Shown: piece after piece, positions 30,386 to 40,108 of the stretch
How the letters are laid out: the number at the start of each line of letters is the position of its first letter
Numbering within the stretch: position 1 is the stretch's first letter
DNA from: JBFLXR01 sp040757065
GTDB taxonomy: Bacteria > Pseudomonadota > Gammaproteobacteria > Burkholderiales > Gallionellaceae
Length of the DNA: 64,000 nt
NCBI GenBank assembly: GCA_040757065.1
Contig: JBFLXR010000004.1
Location: 62,001 to 126,000 of the forward strand
Direction of reading: 5' to 3'
The notes under the pieces: model-generated
What the model was told of the DNA's origin: nothing
Seen by the model: the letters and a program-made list of their open reading frames with translations, nothing else
Databases searched by the model: none
Translations under genes and position numbers: made by a program

Positions 30386-33205
30386 ATGGCAAATGCAGTG
30401 TGGTGCATCCCGGAATTGAACCGGGAAGTCGTCCGGGAACGGTTTGCTGGTTTGCGCGCCAGCGCTGCGGGCGCTTTGCTCTTTGTTTCGGAAAGTCAGG
30501 CCGGACAGGTGGCTCTGCTGCAAGAAGAGGCCCGTGCAGCCGGGTTGCCTGTTATCGGGGCGGTTTTCCCGGCCTTAGTTACAGATGGAGTATTTAATCC
30601 GCACTGCGCGGCGCTGGCTTTCCCGCTGACCCGGATGCCGGCCTATCGGCTGATCGGGCTGGAAGCGTACGAAACCGCGCCGGATCCGGTTGTGGACGAA
30701 CTCGAAGCACTGGCGAAACAGGCTTCGGGCGACGAACCGGTTACGCTGTTCATGCTGTTCGACGCGCAATTCCAGAAAGTGGCCTCCCTGCTCGACCGCT
30801 TGTATTTGCGGCTGGGCAATGCAGTCCGGTATAGCGGCGCATGTGCCGGCAGCGAGACTTTCCAGCCGATGCCCTGCGTATTCGATTCCGAACGCATCAT
30901 GGGGCATGCCGTTCTGGCGGCGGCGATGCCTGCTTTGCCTTCCGCCGGCGTCGCGCACGGTTATCGCCCGGCCGAGAATACATTCATTGCTTCCTCGATT
31001 CAGGGCAACCGGATCGACCAGATTAACTGGCGGCCCGCGCTGGATATGTATGCCGAACTGGCGGCAGCCAATTACGGTTTAACGGTAAACAAAGAAAATT
31101 TCTATCAGGCGGCCGTGCATTTTCCATTGGGCATTTCTCGGTTGGTGGGCGAAAGCGTGGTGCGCATTCCGGTTGCGCTCGGCGAGGGCGGGTCAATATA
31201 TTGCGTCGGCGAAATTCCTGAGAATGCCATGCAAAATCGCGTCGGGGAGGTTCTGGCACAGCCTTGCGGAATATTGCAAGGCGACTCAGTACTAGTCAGT
31301 GACCCGGATTTGCCGGATTTGCTGCCGCCCGGCATGGTTGTGAAAACCATGTTGCGCCTGCGCGTTGGGCAGGCCGGCACCATTTTCCTGTTTTCACCGC
31401 GGGAGATGACGCTGAATCCCTCCATCGGCCAGATTCTGGAGCCGGTGATGCGTAATCTGGAAAAAAACCTCTTCCTGTGCCGGGCCAACGATGCTTATAC
31501 CGAGCAATTGGAAACGGAACGTCGCGAAAAGCTGCGGCTGATCGCCAAGGTTTATGAGTGCTCGCGCGACGGTATTTTGCTGACCGACGCGCAGAGCAGG
31601 ATTGTCGATCTGAATCCGGCTGCCTCGGAAATTACCGGCTACAGCCGCGAAGAAATCATCGGCAATACCCCCAGATTATGGCGTTCGGATCATCATGAGC
31701 CCGAGTTTTACCGGCAAATGTGGCATGCGTTGCTGGAGACCGGCGGCTGGCGCGGCGAAATTTGGAACCGGCGCAAAAGCGGCGAGGTTTATCCTGCTTT
31801 GCTGTCCATCGATGCGATTCGCAACGAGGCGGGCGAAGTGCAGAATTACGTGTCGGTGTTCAGCGATATCAGTAGCCTGAAGCAATCGCAGGCACGGCTT
31901 GAATATCTGGCGCATCACGACGCCCTGACCGATTTGCCTAACCGTACGCTGTTCAATGACCGCCTCGGGCATGCATTGAGCCGCTCTTTGCGCAGCCGCA
32001 GGGTGTTGGCGGTGGTGTTGCTCGACCTCGACCATTTTAAGAATGTGAACGACAGCTTGGGGCATGCCGCAGGCGACCGTATTATCTTGCGCGAGGCCGC
32101 AGACAGGTTGCGGAGCGTGCTGCGTAAAGAAGATACGCTGGCGCGGTTCGGCGGCGACGAATTCGCGGTCTTGCTGGAAGATATCGAGATCGATATGGTG
32201 GCGACTACCGCGGAACGGATACGCGCGGTTATCGCACAACCGTTCCTGGTCGATTTGCGTACCTTCTTTCTGGGCGTTTCCATCGGCATCAGTCTGTTCC
32301 CGAACGACGGTGAGACAGTCGCTTCTCTAATTAGCAATGCCGATGCCGCGATGTATCAGGCTAAAGCGCAGGGGCGCAATGCGTACGCTTTTTATACGCC
32401 GCTACTGACCGAGAATGCAATGCAGCGCGTGCAGACCGAGGCCGATTTGCATGCTGCGCTGGAGCGCTGCGAGCTGTCGGTCTACTACCAGCCGCTGGTC
32501 GATCTGACGAGCGGCGAAGTGATCGGGGCCGAAGCGCTGCTGCGGTGGATACATCCGCAAAAGGGGTTTATTCCGCCGGATCGCTTTATTCCGCTGGCAG
32601 AAGAAACCAATCTGATTGTTCCCATCGGCGCATTCGTACTCGAGCAGGCTTGTGCCCAGTCGATGGCATGGCAGGCAGAGGGCATCGCACTCAAATTGAT
32701 CGCGGTGAATATTTCGGGCCGCCAGTTGAGCCAGCCGGATTTTCGGGATACCGTGCGGCAAACATTGCAGCGCTCCGGGCTGCCGCCGGAAAAGCTCGAG
32801 CTGGAAGTGACGGAAAGTTTGTTTCTGCAGGATGCGTACGGTGCGATCGAAAAGCTGGATGCGTTCCGCAACGACGGCATCCGGGTCGCAGTCGACGATT
32901 TCGGAACCGGCTACTCCGGTTTGTCGCAACTTAAACGTCTGCCGATCAATAAATTAAAAATTGACCGCAGTTTCGTGCAAAATCTGCCGAACGATAAGGA
33001 CGACATCGCGATCAGCCGCATGGTGATCGCCCTAGGCGGCAGTCTGGGGCTGAGTGTGCTGGCCGAAGGGGTAGAAACGGAAGCTCAGCGCGACTTTCTG
33101 CTGCGCGAGGGCGTGACGCTGGCGCAAGGCTATTTGTTCGGCAAACCGATGCCGGCGGCAGACTTTGCGGATTTTGTGCGGAACAAACAATCTCTTGCTA
33201 AATGA
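30386..33205 (+). CDS. FIST-PAS-GGDEF-EAL c-di-GMP signalling protein
   Basis: This 939-residue soluble protein combines a FIST_N domain (about 25-215) and FIST_C (about 220-350), a family thought to sense small ligands such as amino acids. Then come a PAS domain (about 395-510: LIAKVYECSRDGILLTDAQSRIVDLNPAASEITGYSREEI), a diguanylate cyclase domain with an intact GGDEF (589-593) and RKED inhibitory site, and a phosphodiesterase domain with intact EAL (716-718) and DDFGTGYSGLSQLKRLPI. Both catalytic halves look active, so net activity may switch with the input. The ATG at 30386 follows GGAGG. It is divergent from torF-glnK-amtB. Confidence 0.92.
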   Translation: MANAVWCIPELNREVVRERFAGLRASAAGALLFVSESQAGQVALLQEEARAAGLPVIGAVFPALVTDGVFNPHCAALAFPLTRMPAYRLIGLEAYETAPDPVVDELEALAKQASGDEPVTLFMLFDAQFQKVASLLDRLYLRLGNAVRYSGACAGSETFQPMPCVFDSERIMGHAVLAAAMPALPSAGVAHGYRPAENTFIASSIQGNRIDQINWRPALDMYAELAAANYGLTVNKENFYQAAVHFPLGISRLVGESVVRIPVALGEGGSIYCVGEIPENAMQNRVGEVLAQPCGILQGDSVLVSDPDLPDLLPPGMVVKTMLRLRVGQAGTIFLFSPREMTLNPSIGQILEPVMRNLEKNLFLCRANDAYTEQLETERREKLRLIAKVYECSRDGILLTDAQSRIVDLNPAASEITGYSREEIIGNTPRLWRSDHHEPEFYRQMWHALLETGGWRGEIWNRRKSGEVYPALLSIDAIRNEAGEVQNYVSVFSDISSLKQSQARLEYLAHHDALTDLPNRTLFNDRLGHALSRSLRSRRVLAVVLLDLDHFKNVNDSLGHAAGDRIILREAADRLRSVLRKEDTLARFGGDEFAVLLEDIEIDMVATTAERIRAVIAQPFLVDLRTFFLGVSIGISLFPNDGETVASLISNADAAMYQAKAQGRNAYAFYTPLLTENAMQRVQTEADLHAALERCELSVYYQPLVDLTSGEVIGAEALLRWIHPQKGFIPPDRFIPLAEETNLIVPIGAFVLEQACAQSMAWQAEGIALKLIAVNISGRQLSQPDFRDTVRQTLQRSGLPPEKLELEVTESLFLQDAYGAIEKLDAFRNDGIRVAVDDFGTGYSGLSQLKRLPINKLKIDRSFVQNLPNDKDDIAISRMVIALGGSLGLSVLAEGVETEAQRDFLLREGVTLAQGYLFGKPMPAADFADFVRNKQSLAK

Positions 33206-33238
33206 TGCTAAACTTAAACTGTTGATAAAGGAAAAATC

Positions 33239-33502
33239 ATGTTCAATCCCAAATTTCTCGACGATATTTCCGCCAAGCTGAGCGAGGCGGTGGCTAACAG
33301 TCCGGCCAAGGATGTCGAAAAGAATGCCCGCGCACTGCTGGCACAAGGCTTTGCCAAGCTGGATTTGGTCACCCGCGAAGAGTTCGATGTGCAGGCGCAA
33401 CTGTTGGCCCGTACCCAACAAAAACTTGCCGATCTTGAAGCGCGCGTGGCAGTGCTTGAGGGGCGCGGCAAGGCGGGCGACATCGCCGACGCTGCCGTCT
33501 GA
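33239..33502 (+). CDS. ubiK: Ubiquinone biosynthesis accessory factor UbiK
   Basis: This 87-residue protein of the BMFP/YqiC family begins MFNPKFLDDISAKLSEAVANSPAKDVEKNARALL and ends in a coiled coil (VTREEFDVQAQLLARTQQKLADLEARVAVLE). UbiK binds UbiJ and supports ubiquinone synthesis under aerobic conditions. It is followed at once by yifB, a common arrangement. The ATG at 33239 has AAAGGA upstream. Confidence 0.93.
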   Translation: MFNPKFLDDISAKLSEAVANSPAKDVEKNARALLAQGFAKLDLVTREEFDVQAQLLARTQQKLADLEARVAVLEGRGKAGDIADAAV

Positions 33503-33514
33503 TTGCCGGAGGGT

Positions 33515-35008
33515 ATGGGACTCGCCGTTCTGTATAGCCGCGCACTGAGCGGCATGGATGCGCCGCTGGTGACGGTGGAGGTGCATCTGGCGAACGGCTT
33601 GCCCGGTTTCACCATCGTCGGCCTGCCCGAGGCCGAGGTGAAAGAAAGCAAAGATCGCGTACGCGCTGCTTTGCAGAATTGTCAGTTCGAATTTCCCGCC
33701 CGACGCATTACCGTTAATCTCGCGCCTGCCGACCTGCCGAAGGAAAGCGGGCGTTTCGATTTGCCGATCGCGCTCGGTATTCTGGCGGCGTCCGGCCAGA
33801 TTCCCGCCGACCGTCTGGCGGAATACGAATATGCCGGCGAGTTGGCGCTGACCGGCGAATTGCGACCGATCCGCGGCGCACTGGCAATGACTTACCATGC
33901 CGCTTCCAGCGGCCGGGCGTTTGTTCTGCCGACGGCCAATGCCGCCGAAGCCGCACTGGTGCAGGACGCTGCCGTTTTCCCGGCGCAAACCCTGCTGCAA
34001 GCGGCTACGCATCTGGCGGGCCGGGAGTGCTTGCCGCGCTATGTGCAGCCAGCGCAACAAGCCGTTCTCGACTATCCCGATTTTTCCGAGGTCAAGGGCC
34101 AGTTACAGGCCAAGCGTGCGCTGGAAATCGCTGCCGCAGGGGGGCACAGTCTGCTGATGAGCGGCCCGCCCGGTACCGGCAAATCCATGCTGGCTGCCCG
34201 CTTTCCCGGTATTTTGCCGATGATGACCGAGGCCGAGGCATTGGAAAGCGCCGCCATGCAGTCGCTCGATGGCCGTTTCGATACGGCGGGCTGGCGCGCC
34301 CGTCCGTACCGTGCGCCGCACCATACCGCCTCGGCCGTGGCCTTGGTCGGCGGCGGCAGCCAGCCGCGCCCCGGCGAAATTTCGATGGCGCAGCACGGGG
34401 TGTTGTTTCTCGACGAATTGCCGGAATTCGACCGCAAGGTGCTGGAGGTGCTGCGCGAGCCGTTGGAATCCGGGCGCATTACCATTTCCCGCGCGGCCCG
34501 GCGCGCCGATTTTCCGGCGCGGTTTCAGCTGGTCGCTGCGATGAACCCTTGCCCCTGCGGTTATCTGGGGCATTACAACGGCAAATGCCGCTGCACGCCC
34601 GATCAAGTCAGCCGCTATCGCGGCAAAATTTCCGGCCCTTTACTGGATCGTATCGACATTCAGATCGAAGTCCCCGCCGTGCCGCAGGACGATTTGCTGA
34701 AGCAGGCCGACGGCGAATCGTCTCAGACGGTGCGCCAGCGGGTCGAGAAGGCCCGACAGCGACAAATCGCCCGGCAGGGCAAGGCAAACGCGCAGCTGAG
34801 CGTCGGCGAAATCGATGCGCATTGCGCACCGGGCGCGCAGGGTGAAGCCTTGTTGCGGCAGGCGATAACGCGTTTGAACCTGTCGGCGCGGGCGTATCAT
34901 CGCATCCTGAAAGTGGCGCGCACGATTGCCGATCTGGCGGGCAGCTCGCAGATTCAGTCCGCGCATTTGGCGGAAGCGGTACAGTATCGCAGAATGGATA
35001 AAGGGTAG
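33515..35008 (+). CDS. yifB: YifB/ComM family Mg-chelatase-like AAA ATPase
   Basis: This protein of about 497 residues has an N-terminal Lon-protease-like fold (LAVLYSRALSGMDAPLVTVEVHLANGLPGFTIVGLPEAEVKESKDRVRAAL). An AAA+ ATPase follows with Walker A SGPPGTGKSMLAARFPGILP and Walker B GVLFLDELPEF. The C-terminus has a zinc-like motif AMNPCPCGYLGHYNGKCRC and LDRIDIQIEVP. ComM helicases promote branch migration during natural transformation. The start is taken at ATG 33515 (MGLAVLY); a TTG at 33503 is an alternative. The ribosome binding site (GGAGGG) is very close to the ATG, so the start is not certain. Confidence 0.92.
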   Translation: MGLAVLYSRALSGMDAPLVTVEVHLANGLPGFTIVGLPEAEVKESKDRVRAALQNCQFEFPARRITVNLAPADLPKESGRFDLPIALGILAASGQIPADRLAEYEYAGELALTGELRPIRGALAMTYHAASSGRAFVLPTANAAEAALVQDAAVFPAQTLLQAATHLAGRECLPRYVQPAQQAVLDYPDFSEVKGQLQAKRALEIAAAGGHSLLMSGPPGTGKSMLAARFPGILPMMTEAEALESAAMQSLDGRFDTAGWRARPYRAPHHTASAVALVGGGSQPRPGEISMAQHGVLFLDELPEFDRKVLEVLREPLESGRITISRAARRADFPARFQLVAAMNPCPCGYLGHYNGKCRCTPDQVSRYRGKISGPLLDRIDIQIEVPAVPQDDLLKQADGESSQTVRQRVEKARQRQIARQGKANAQLSVGEIDAHCAPGAQGEALLRQAITRLNLSARAYHRILKVARTIADLAGSSQIQSAHLAEAVQYRRMDKG

Positions 35009-35056
35009 GACGGTCGGGGGCAGGGCGATTCGCAATAATATCAAGGGAGAGTGCGC

Positions 35057-36262
35057 ATGGAATCGTTTCAGTGGGATAAAAATTTCGAAACCGGTATCGC
35101 CGAAGTAGACGATCAGCACCGTCATCTGGTGGATGTCATCAATAATTTCGGCAACGTGCTGGCGGAAGGGGACGAAGCCTCCTTCGAGGAAGTTAAGGCC
35201 GTGCTCGGCGAGCTGGCCGACTACGCCCACTTTCATTTCAGCGAAGAAGAAATCCTAATGGAAAACAAGGGCGTCGATCCGCGCCATACCGTTTACCAGA
35301 AAAGCGAACACGTCAATTTCCTGCAGCAAGTCGAGCAGATGCAGGCCGGGCTGTCGCCGGACAATCTGGAAAGCGCCAAACCTCTGCTACGTTTCCTGAT
35401 CTACTGGCTGGCGCACCACATACTCGGCACCGATCAGTCCATGGCGCGGCAGATCGTTTTGATCGATGCGGGAAAAACGCCGCAAGAGGCATTTCAGACA
35501 GACGAGAGCCGTCGTTCCAACGCCGAAGAGCCGCTGCTGCATGCGCTGAACGGTTTGTTCCGCCAAGTGTCGGCGCGCAACCGCGAACTGACGGAACTCA
35601 ATCAGCAACTGGAAGCCAAGGTGGCGGAGCGGACGCAGTCGCTGTCGGAGGCCAACCGCGAATTGCAGGTGTTGGTGGAGAAGCTGAAGGCGGAGCAGGA
35701 GGAGTCGCGCCGCCTCAGTCAGGAATTGTCGGTTGCCAATCAGCATCTGGAAGCACTGGCGCTGACCGATGCGCTGACCGGGTTGCCCAACCGTCGCCAC
35801 GCCATGCTGTGTCTCGACCAAGTGTGGAACGAGGCCGTGAAGGCGGAAGCGCCGATGGCTTGCATGATGATCGATGCGGACGGTTTTAAGCAGATTAACG
35901 ATACTTACGGGCACGATGCCGGCGATGTGGTGCTGCGCGAGTTGTCTGCTCACCTGCGTCGTGCCGTGCGTACCGACGATGTGGTGTGCCGTTTGGGTGG
36001 CGACGAGTTCCTGATTATCTGTCCGCGTACGCCGCTGCAAGGCGCAATGCTGGTGGCCGAGGCGATGCGGCAGTCGGTAAACGCGCTGCGGGTTCCGGCG
36101 GGCGTCGGTGAGTGGAAAGGCAGTATCAGCGTCGGCGTAGCGGCGCGCACCGGCGAGATGCAAAAACCGGAAGATTTGCTGAAAGCTGCCGATGAGGCGG
36201 TCTACGTTTCCAAACGCGGCGGGCGTAACCGCGTTTCCATGCCGCCGGGTACGGCTGTTTAG
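35057..36262 (+). CDS. Bacteriohemerythrin-GGDEF diguanylate cyclase
   Basis: This 401-residue protein fuses an N-terminal hemerythrin domain (about 1-130), a coiled coil (about 165-235) and a diguanylate cyclase domain. The di-iron ligands are in place: His21 in DDQHRHL, His58/60 and Glu in AHFHFSEEE, His77 and His85 in HTVYQKSEH, and His plus Asp126 in HHILGTDQ. GGDEF is intact at 314-318, and an RTDD inhibitory site five residues before it suggests product inhibition. Hemerythrin domains bind O2 at a di-iron centre, so oxygen or redox control of c-di-GMP synthesis is likely (inference). The ATG at 35057 follows GGGAGAG. Confidence 0.93.
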   Translation: MESFQWDKNFETGIAEVDDQHRHLVDVINNFGNVLAEGDEASFEEVKAVLGELADYAHFHFSEEEILMENKGVDPRHTVYQKSEHVNFLQQVEQMQAGLSPDNLESAKPLLRFLIYWLAHHILGTDQSMARQIVLIDAGKTPQEAFQTDESRRSNAEEPLLHALNGLFRQVSARNRELTELNQQLEAKVAERTQSLSEANRELQVLVEKLKAEQEESRRLSQELSVANQHLEALALTDALTGLPNRRHAMLCLDQVWNEAVKAEAPMACMMIDADGFKQINDTYGHDAGDVVLRELSAHLRRAVRTDDVVCRLGGDEFLIICPRTPLQGAMLVAEAMRQSVNALRVPAGVGEWKGSISVGVAARTGEMQKPEDLLKAADEAVYVSKRGGRNRVSMPPGTAV

Positions 36263-36298
36263 CGCGCGTCAATGGCTGTCCGCACCGAAGTGTCGACA

Positions 36299-36319
36299 CG
36301 CCGCCCGGCCGGGGCGGCG
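36299..36319. repeat. GC-rich inverted repeat upstream of metH
   Basis: ACGCCGCCC ... GGGCGGCGT, a 9-bp stem around a short GC core. There is no T-run on either strand, so it is not a standard terminator. The metH -10 candidate TAGAAT (36323-36328) follows at once. It might be an operator or a Rho-assisted end of the hemerythrin gene. Confidence 0.4.
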
Positions 36320-36361
36320 TGGTAGAATGTAACCTTTGAATTTCAACCGTTCCGAGCCGTT

Positions 36362-39300
36362 ATGAGCCACACTCCGCACCCCATCGAAGCCCTGTTGCAG
36401 CAACGCATCCTGATTCTGGACGGCGCAATGGGTACCATGATTCAGCGTCACAAGCCGACCGAAGCCGACTACCGCGGCGAGCGTTTTAAGGATTGGCACA
36501 AAGACCTGAAGGGCAATAACGACTTGCTGGTGCTGACCAAGCCGGAGATCATCAAGAATATTCACCGCGAATATTTGGCTGCCGGCGCGGACATCATCGA
36601 GACCAACACCTTTGGGGCGAACGGCACAACGCTGCACGCCTACGGTATGCAATCGCTGTGCTACGAATTGAACGTGGCCGGGGCGCGCCTTGCGCGCGAA
36701 GCCTGCGACGAGTTCGAAACGGCGGACAAGCCGCGTTTCGTGGCTGGGGTGCTTGGCCCGACCGACAAGACTGCAACTATTTCGCCGGACGTGAACGACC
36801 CGGCAGCGCGCAACATCACGTTCGACCAACTGGTGGCCGACTACGCCGAAGCGACGCGCGGCTTGCTGGACGGCGGTGCGGATCTGATTCTGATCGAAAC
36901 TATTTTCGATACGCTGAACGCCAAGGCCGCGATTTTTGCGGTGCAGGAAGTGTTCGAGCAGCGCGGCGAAACGCGCCCGATCATGATTTCCGGCACCATC
37001 ACCGACGCTTCCGGGCGTACGCTGACCGGCCAGGTGACCGAAGCCTTCTACAATTCGCTGGCCCATGCCAAACCGCTCTCCATCGGCCTGAATTGTGCGC
37101 TCGGCGCCGAAGAGTTGCGCCAATACGTGGCCGAATTGTCCCGCGTGGCGAATTGCTATGTTTCTGCGCATCCGAATGCCGGGTTGCCCAATCCGCTGGC
37201 GCCGACCGGCTATGACGACACACCGGAAAACATGGCGGGGCACATCCACGAATGGGCGACCAGCGGATTCCTGAATATCATCGGCGGTTGCTGCGGTACT
37301 TCGCCCGACTTCATCAAGGCGATTGCCGAGACGGTGAAGAACATTCCGCCGCGCAAAATTCCGCAAAACCCGGTTGAATGCCGTCTGTCCGGATTGGAGC
37401 CGTACAACATCGGCGAACGCTCGCTATTCGTCAATGTCGGCGAACGCTGCAACGTGGCCGGTTCGGCCAAGTTCAAGCGCCTGATCATGGAAGGCCAGTA
37501 CGAAGAAGCGTTGGAAATCTGTAAGCAGCAGGTCGAAACGGGTGCGCAGATCATCGACGTTAACATGGACGATGCCATGCTTGACGGTCATGCTGCGATG
37601 GTCAAGTTCCTCAACCTGATTGCCTCCGAACCTGATATTTCCAAAGTGCCGGTGATGATCGACTCCTCCAAATGGGAGATCATCGAGGCCGGGCTGAAGT
37701 GCGTGCAGGGCAAGTCCATCGTCAACTCGATTTCGCTGAAAGAGGGCGAAGAGAATTTCATTAAATACGCTACGCTGGTGCGCAAATACGGTGCGGCAGC
37801 GGTCGTGATGGCCTTTGACGAAGCCGGGCAGGCCGATACCTATGCGCGCAAAGTCGAAATCTGCCAGCGCAGCTATGACATCCTAGTGAACAAGGTCGGT
37901 TTCCCGCCGGAAGACATCATTTTCGATCCGAACATTTTCGCGATTGCCACCGGTATCGAAGAGCATGACAACTATGCGGTGGACTTCATCGAGGCAACCC
38001 GCTGGATACGTCAGAATCTGCCATACGCTAAGATAAGCGGCGGCGTTTCCAACGTCTCGTTCTCCTTCCGCGGCAATGAGCCGGTGCGCGAGGCGATTCA
38101 TACCGTGTTCCTGTATCACGCCATCAAGGCGGGCATGACCATGGGCATTGTGAATGCCGGTCAGCTCGGCGTGTATGAAGAGCTGCCGAAAGACCTGCGC
38201 GAAGCCGTCGAAGACGTGGTGCTGAACCGTTACCCGGAAGCGGGCGACAAACTGGTGGCGCTGGCGGAGAACTTTAAAGGCGGCGGCAAAGCGCAGGTGG
38301 AAGACCTCGAATGGCGTAAGGGCACGGTGCAAGAGCGCCTGACCCATGCTCTGGTGCGCGGCATTACCACGTACATCGTGGAAGATACCGAGGAAGCGCG
38401 TCTGCAAGCCGCTTCGCCTGTGGAAGTCATTGAGAACGCACTGATGGGCGGCATGAACGTCGTCGGCGACTTGTTCGGCGCGGGCAAAATGTTCCTGCCG
38501 CAGGTGGTGAAATCCGCCCGCGTGATGAAGCAGGCGGTTGCGCATCTCGTTCCGTATATCGAGGCCGAGAAGGCGAAGAGCGGCAATACCAAGCCCAAGG
38601 GCAAGATTCTGATGGCGACCGTGAAGGGCGACGTACACGACATTGGCAAGAACATCGTCACCGTGGTGTTGCAGTGCAACAACTTCGAGGTGGTCAACAT
38701 GGGCGTGATGGTGCCGTGCGAACAGATTCTGCAAACCGCACGCGAACACAACGTAGACATTATCGGGCTCTCGGGCCTGATTACCCCTTCGCTGGAAGAA
38801 ATGGCGCACGTGGCGAAAGAAATGGAGCGTCAGGGCTTCAAGATTCCGCTGCTGATCGGCGGTGCGACCACTTCGCGTATTCATACCGCCGTGAAAATCG
38901 CACCGAACTACCCGAGCGGTACGGTAGTCTATGTGACCGACGCTTCGCGTGCAGTGGGCGTGTGCGGTAATCTGCTTTCCGAAACCATGAGCGCGGCTTA
39001 CAACGCCGAAGTGAAGGCCGACCAGCAAGCCGCGCGCGACCAGCACGAAGGCAAGAAGGGCAAGGGGGCGCACGTTGCGCTGACAGAAGCGCGCGAACAC
39101 GGCCTGAAAACCGATTGGGCGAACTATGCCCCGTCCAAGCCTGCGCAGCTCGGCGTGCATAGCTTGTCGGACTATTCGCTGGAAGAAATCAGCCGTTATA
39201 TCGATTGGTCGCCGTTCTTCCAGGCATGGGAACTGGCCGGACGCTATCCTAAGATTCTCGACGATGAAATCGTCGGCGAAGAAGCGCGCAAACTGTTCGC

Positions 39301-40048
39301 CGACGCCCAAGCCATGCTCAAGCGCATCATCGAAGAAAAATGGCTCACCGCCAACGCCGTGTACGGCCTGTTTCCGGCTAACAGCGTGAACGGCGACGAC
39401 ATCGAAATCTACACCGACGAATCGCGCAGCCAAGTGGCGATGACCTGGCACAACCTGCGTCAGCAAACCAAGAAGCCGGACAACATTCCGAACTTCTGTC
39501 TGGCCGATTTCGTCGCACCCAAAGGCAGCGGTGTGGCCGACTACATCGGTGGATTCGCCGTCACCACCGGCATCGGCATCGACGCCCGCGTGGACGAATT
39601 CGAAAAGAACCACGACGACTACAATAGCATTTTGCTGAAGGCACTGGCCGACCGGCTGGCGGAAGCTTTCGCCGAATTGCTGCATGCTCGTGTGCGCCGC
39701 GAATTCTGGGGCTATGCCGCCGATGAAGCGCTGGATAACGACAGCCTGATCGACGAAAAGTATCGCGGCATCCGTCCGGCGCCCGGCTATCCGGCCTGTC
39801 CGGATCACACTGAAAAAGGCCCGCTGTTCGACTTGCTGCAAGCGCCGCAAAATGCCGGTATCACCCTTACCGACAGCTACGCCATGCTGCCCACTGCCGC
39901 CGTCAGCGGCTTCTACTTCGCCCACCCGCAGGCGCAATACTTCGCTACCGGCAAAGTGGACAAAGACCAAGTGGAAGATTATGCCAAGCGCAAGGGCTGG
40001 ACAGTGGAAGAAGCCGAGCGTTGGCTCGCGCCGGTGCTGAATTACTAA
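36362..40048 (+). CDS. metH: Cobalamin-dependent methionine synthase MetH
   Basis: MetH methylates homocysteine to methionine with methylcobalamin recharged by methyl-THF. The 1228-residue protein has all four modules. The homocysteine domain (about 1-330) has zinc ligands Cys245 and Cys310/311 in GGCCGTSP. The methyl-THF domain spans about 360-620. The cobalamin domain (about 650-890) has the axial ligand His759 in GDVHDIGKNI, the same number as in E. coli. The activation domain (about 900-1228) has RPAPGYPACPDHTEK. The ATG at 36362 lies 99 bases after the hemerythrin gene. No cobalamin riboswitch is evident in that gap. Confidence 0.97.
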   Translation: MSHTPHPIEALLQQRILILDGAMGTMIQRHKPTEADYRGERFKDWHKDLKGNNDLLVLTKPEIIKNIHREYLAAGADIIETNTFGANGTTLHAYGMQSLCYELNVAGARLAREACDEFETADKPRFVAGVLGPTDKTATISPDVNDPAARNITFDQLVADYAEATRGLLDGGADLILIETIFDTLNAKAAIFAVQEVFEQRGETRPIMISGTITDASGRTLTGQVTEAFYNSLAHAKPLSIGLNCALGAEELRQYVAELSRVANCYVSAHPNAGLPNPLAPTGYDDTPENMAGHIHEWATSGFLNIIGGCCGTSPDFIKAIAETVKNIPPRKIPQNPVECRLSGLEPYNIGERSLFVNVGERCNVAGSAKFKRLIMEGQYEEALEICKQQVETGAQIIDVNMDDAMLDGHAAMVKFLNLIASEPDISKVPVMIDSSKWEIIEAGLKCVQGKSIVNSISLKEGEENFIKYATLVRKYGAAAVVMAFDEAGQADTYARKVEICQRSYDILVNKVGFPPEDIIFDPNIFAIATGIEEHDNYAVDFIEATRWIRQNLPYAKISGGVSNVSFSFRGNEPVREAIHTVFLYHAIKAGMTMGIVNAGQLGVYEELPKDLREAVEDVVLNRYPEAGDKLVALAENFKGGGKAQVEDLEWRKGTVQERLTHALVRGITTYIVEDTEEARLQAASPVEVIENALMGGMNVVGDLFGAGKMFLPQVVKSARVMKQAVAHLVPYIEAEKAKSGNTKPKGKILMATVKGDVHDIGKNIVTVVLQCNNFEVVNMGVMVPCEQILQTAREHNVDIIGLSGLITPSLEEMAHVAKEMERQGFKIPLLIGGATTSRIHTAVKIAPNYPSGTVVYVTDASRAVGVCGNLLSETMSAAYNAEVKADQQAARDQHEGKKGKGAHVALTEAREHGLKTDWANYAPSKPAQLGVHSLSDYSLEEISRYIDWSPFFQAWELAGRYPKILDDEIVGEEARKLFADAQAMLKRIIEEKWLTANAVYGLFPANSVNGDDIEIYTDESRSQVAMTWHNLRQQTKKPDNIPNFCLADFVAPKGSGVADYIGGFAVTTGIGIDARVDEFEKNHDDYNSILLKALADRLAEAFAELLHARVRREFWGYAADEALDNDSLIDEKYRGIRPAPGYPACPDHTEKGPLFDLLQAPQNAGITLTDSYAMLPTAAVSGFYFAHPQAQYFATGKVDKDQVEDYAKRKGWTVEEAERWLAPVLNY

Positions 40049-40108
40049 TGCCGATAACAGCGGGGCTGATGTCGGAAATGCAGAGACAACAACTGGAAGG
40101 AAAATAAA

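Noticed and set aside
36299..36319. GC-rich hairpin upstream of metH as intrinsic terminator
   Set aside because: No T-run follows on either strand, so it is listed only as an inverted repeat.
36263..36361. Possible cobalamin riboswitch upstream of metH
   Set aside because: The gap is only 99 bases and no B12-box sequence is visible.
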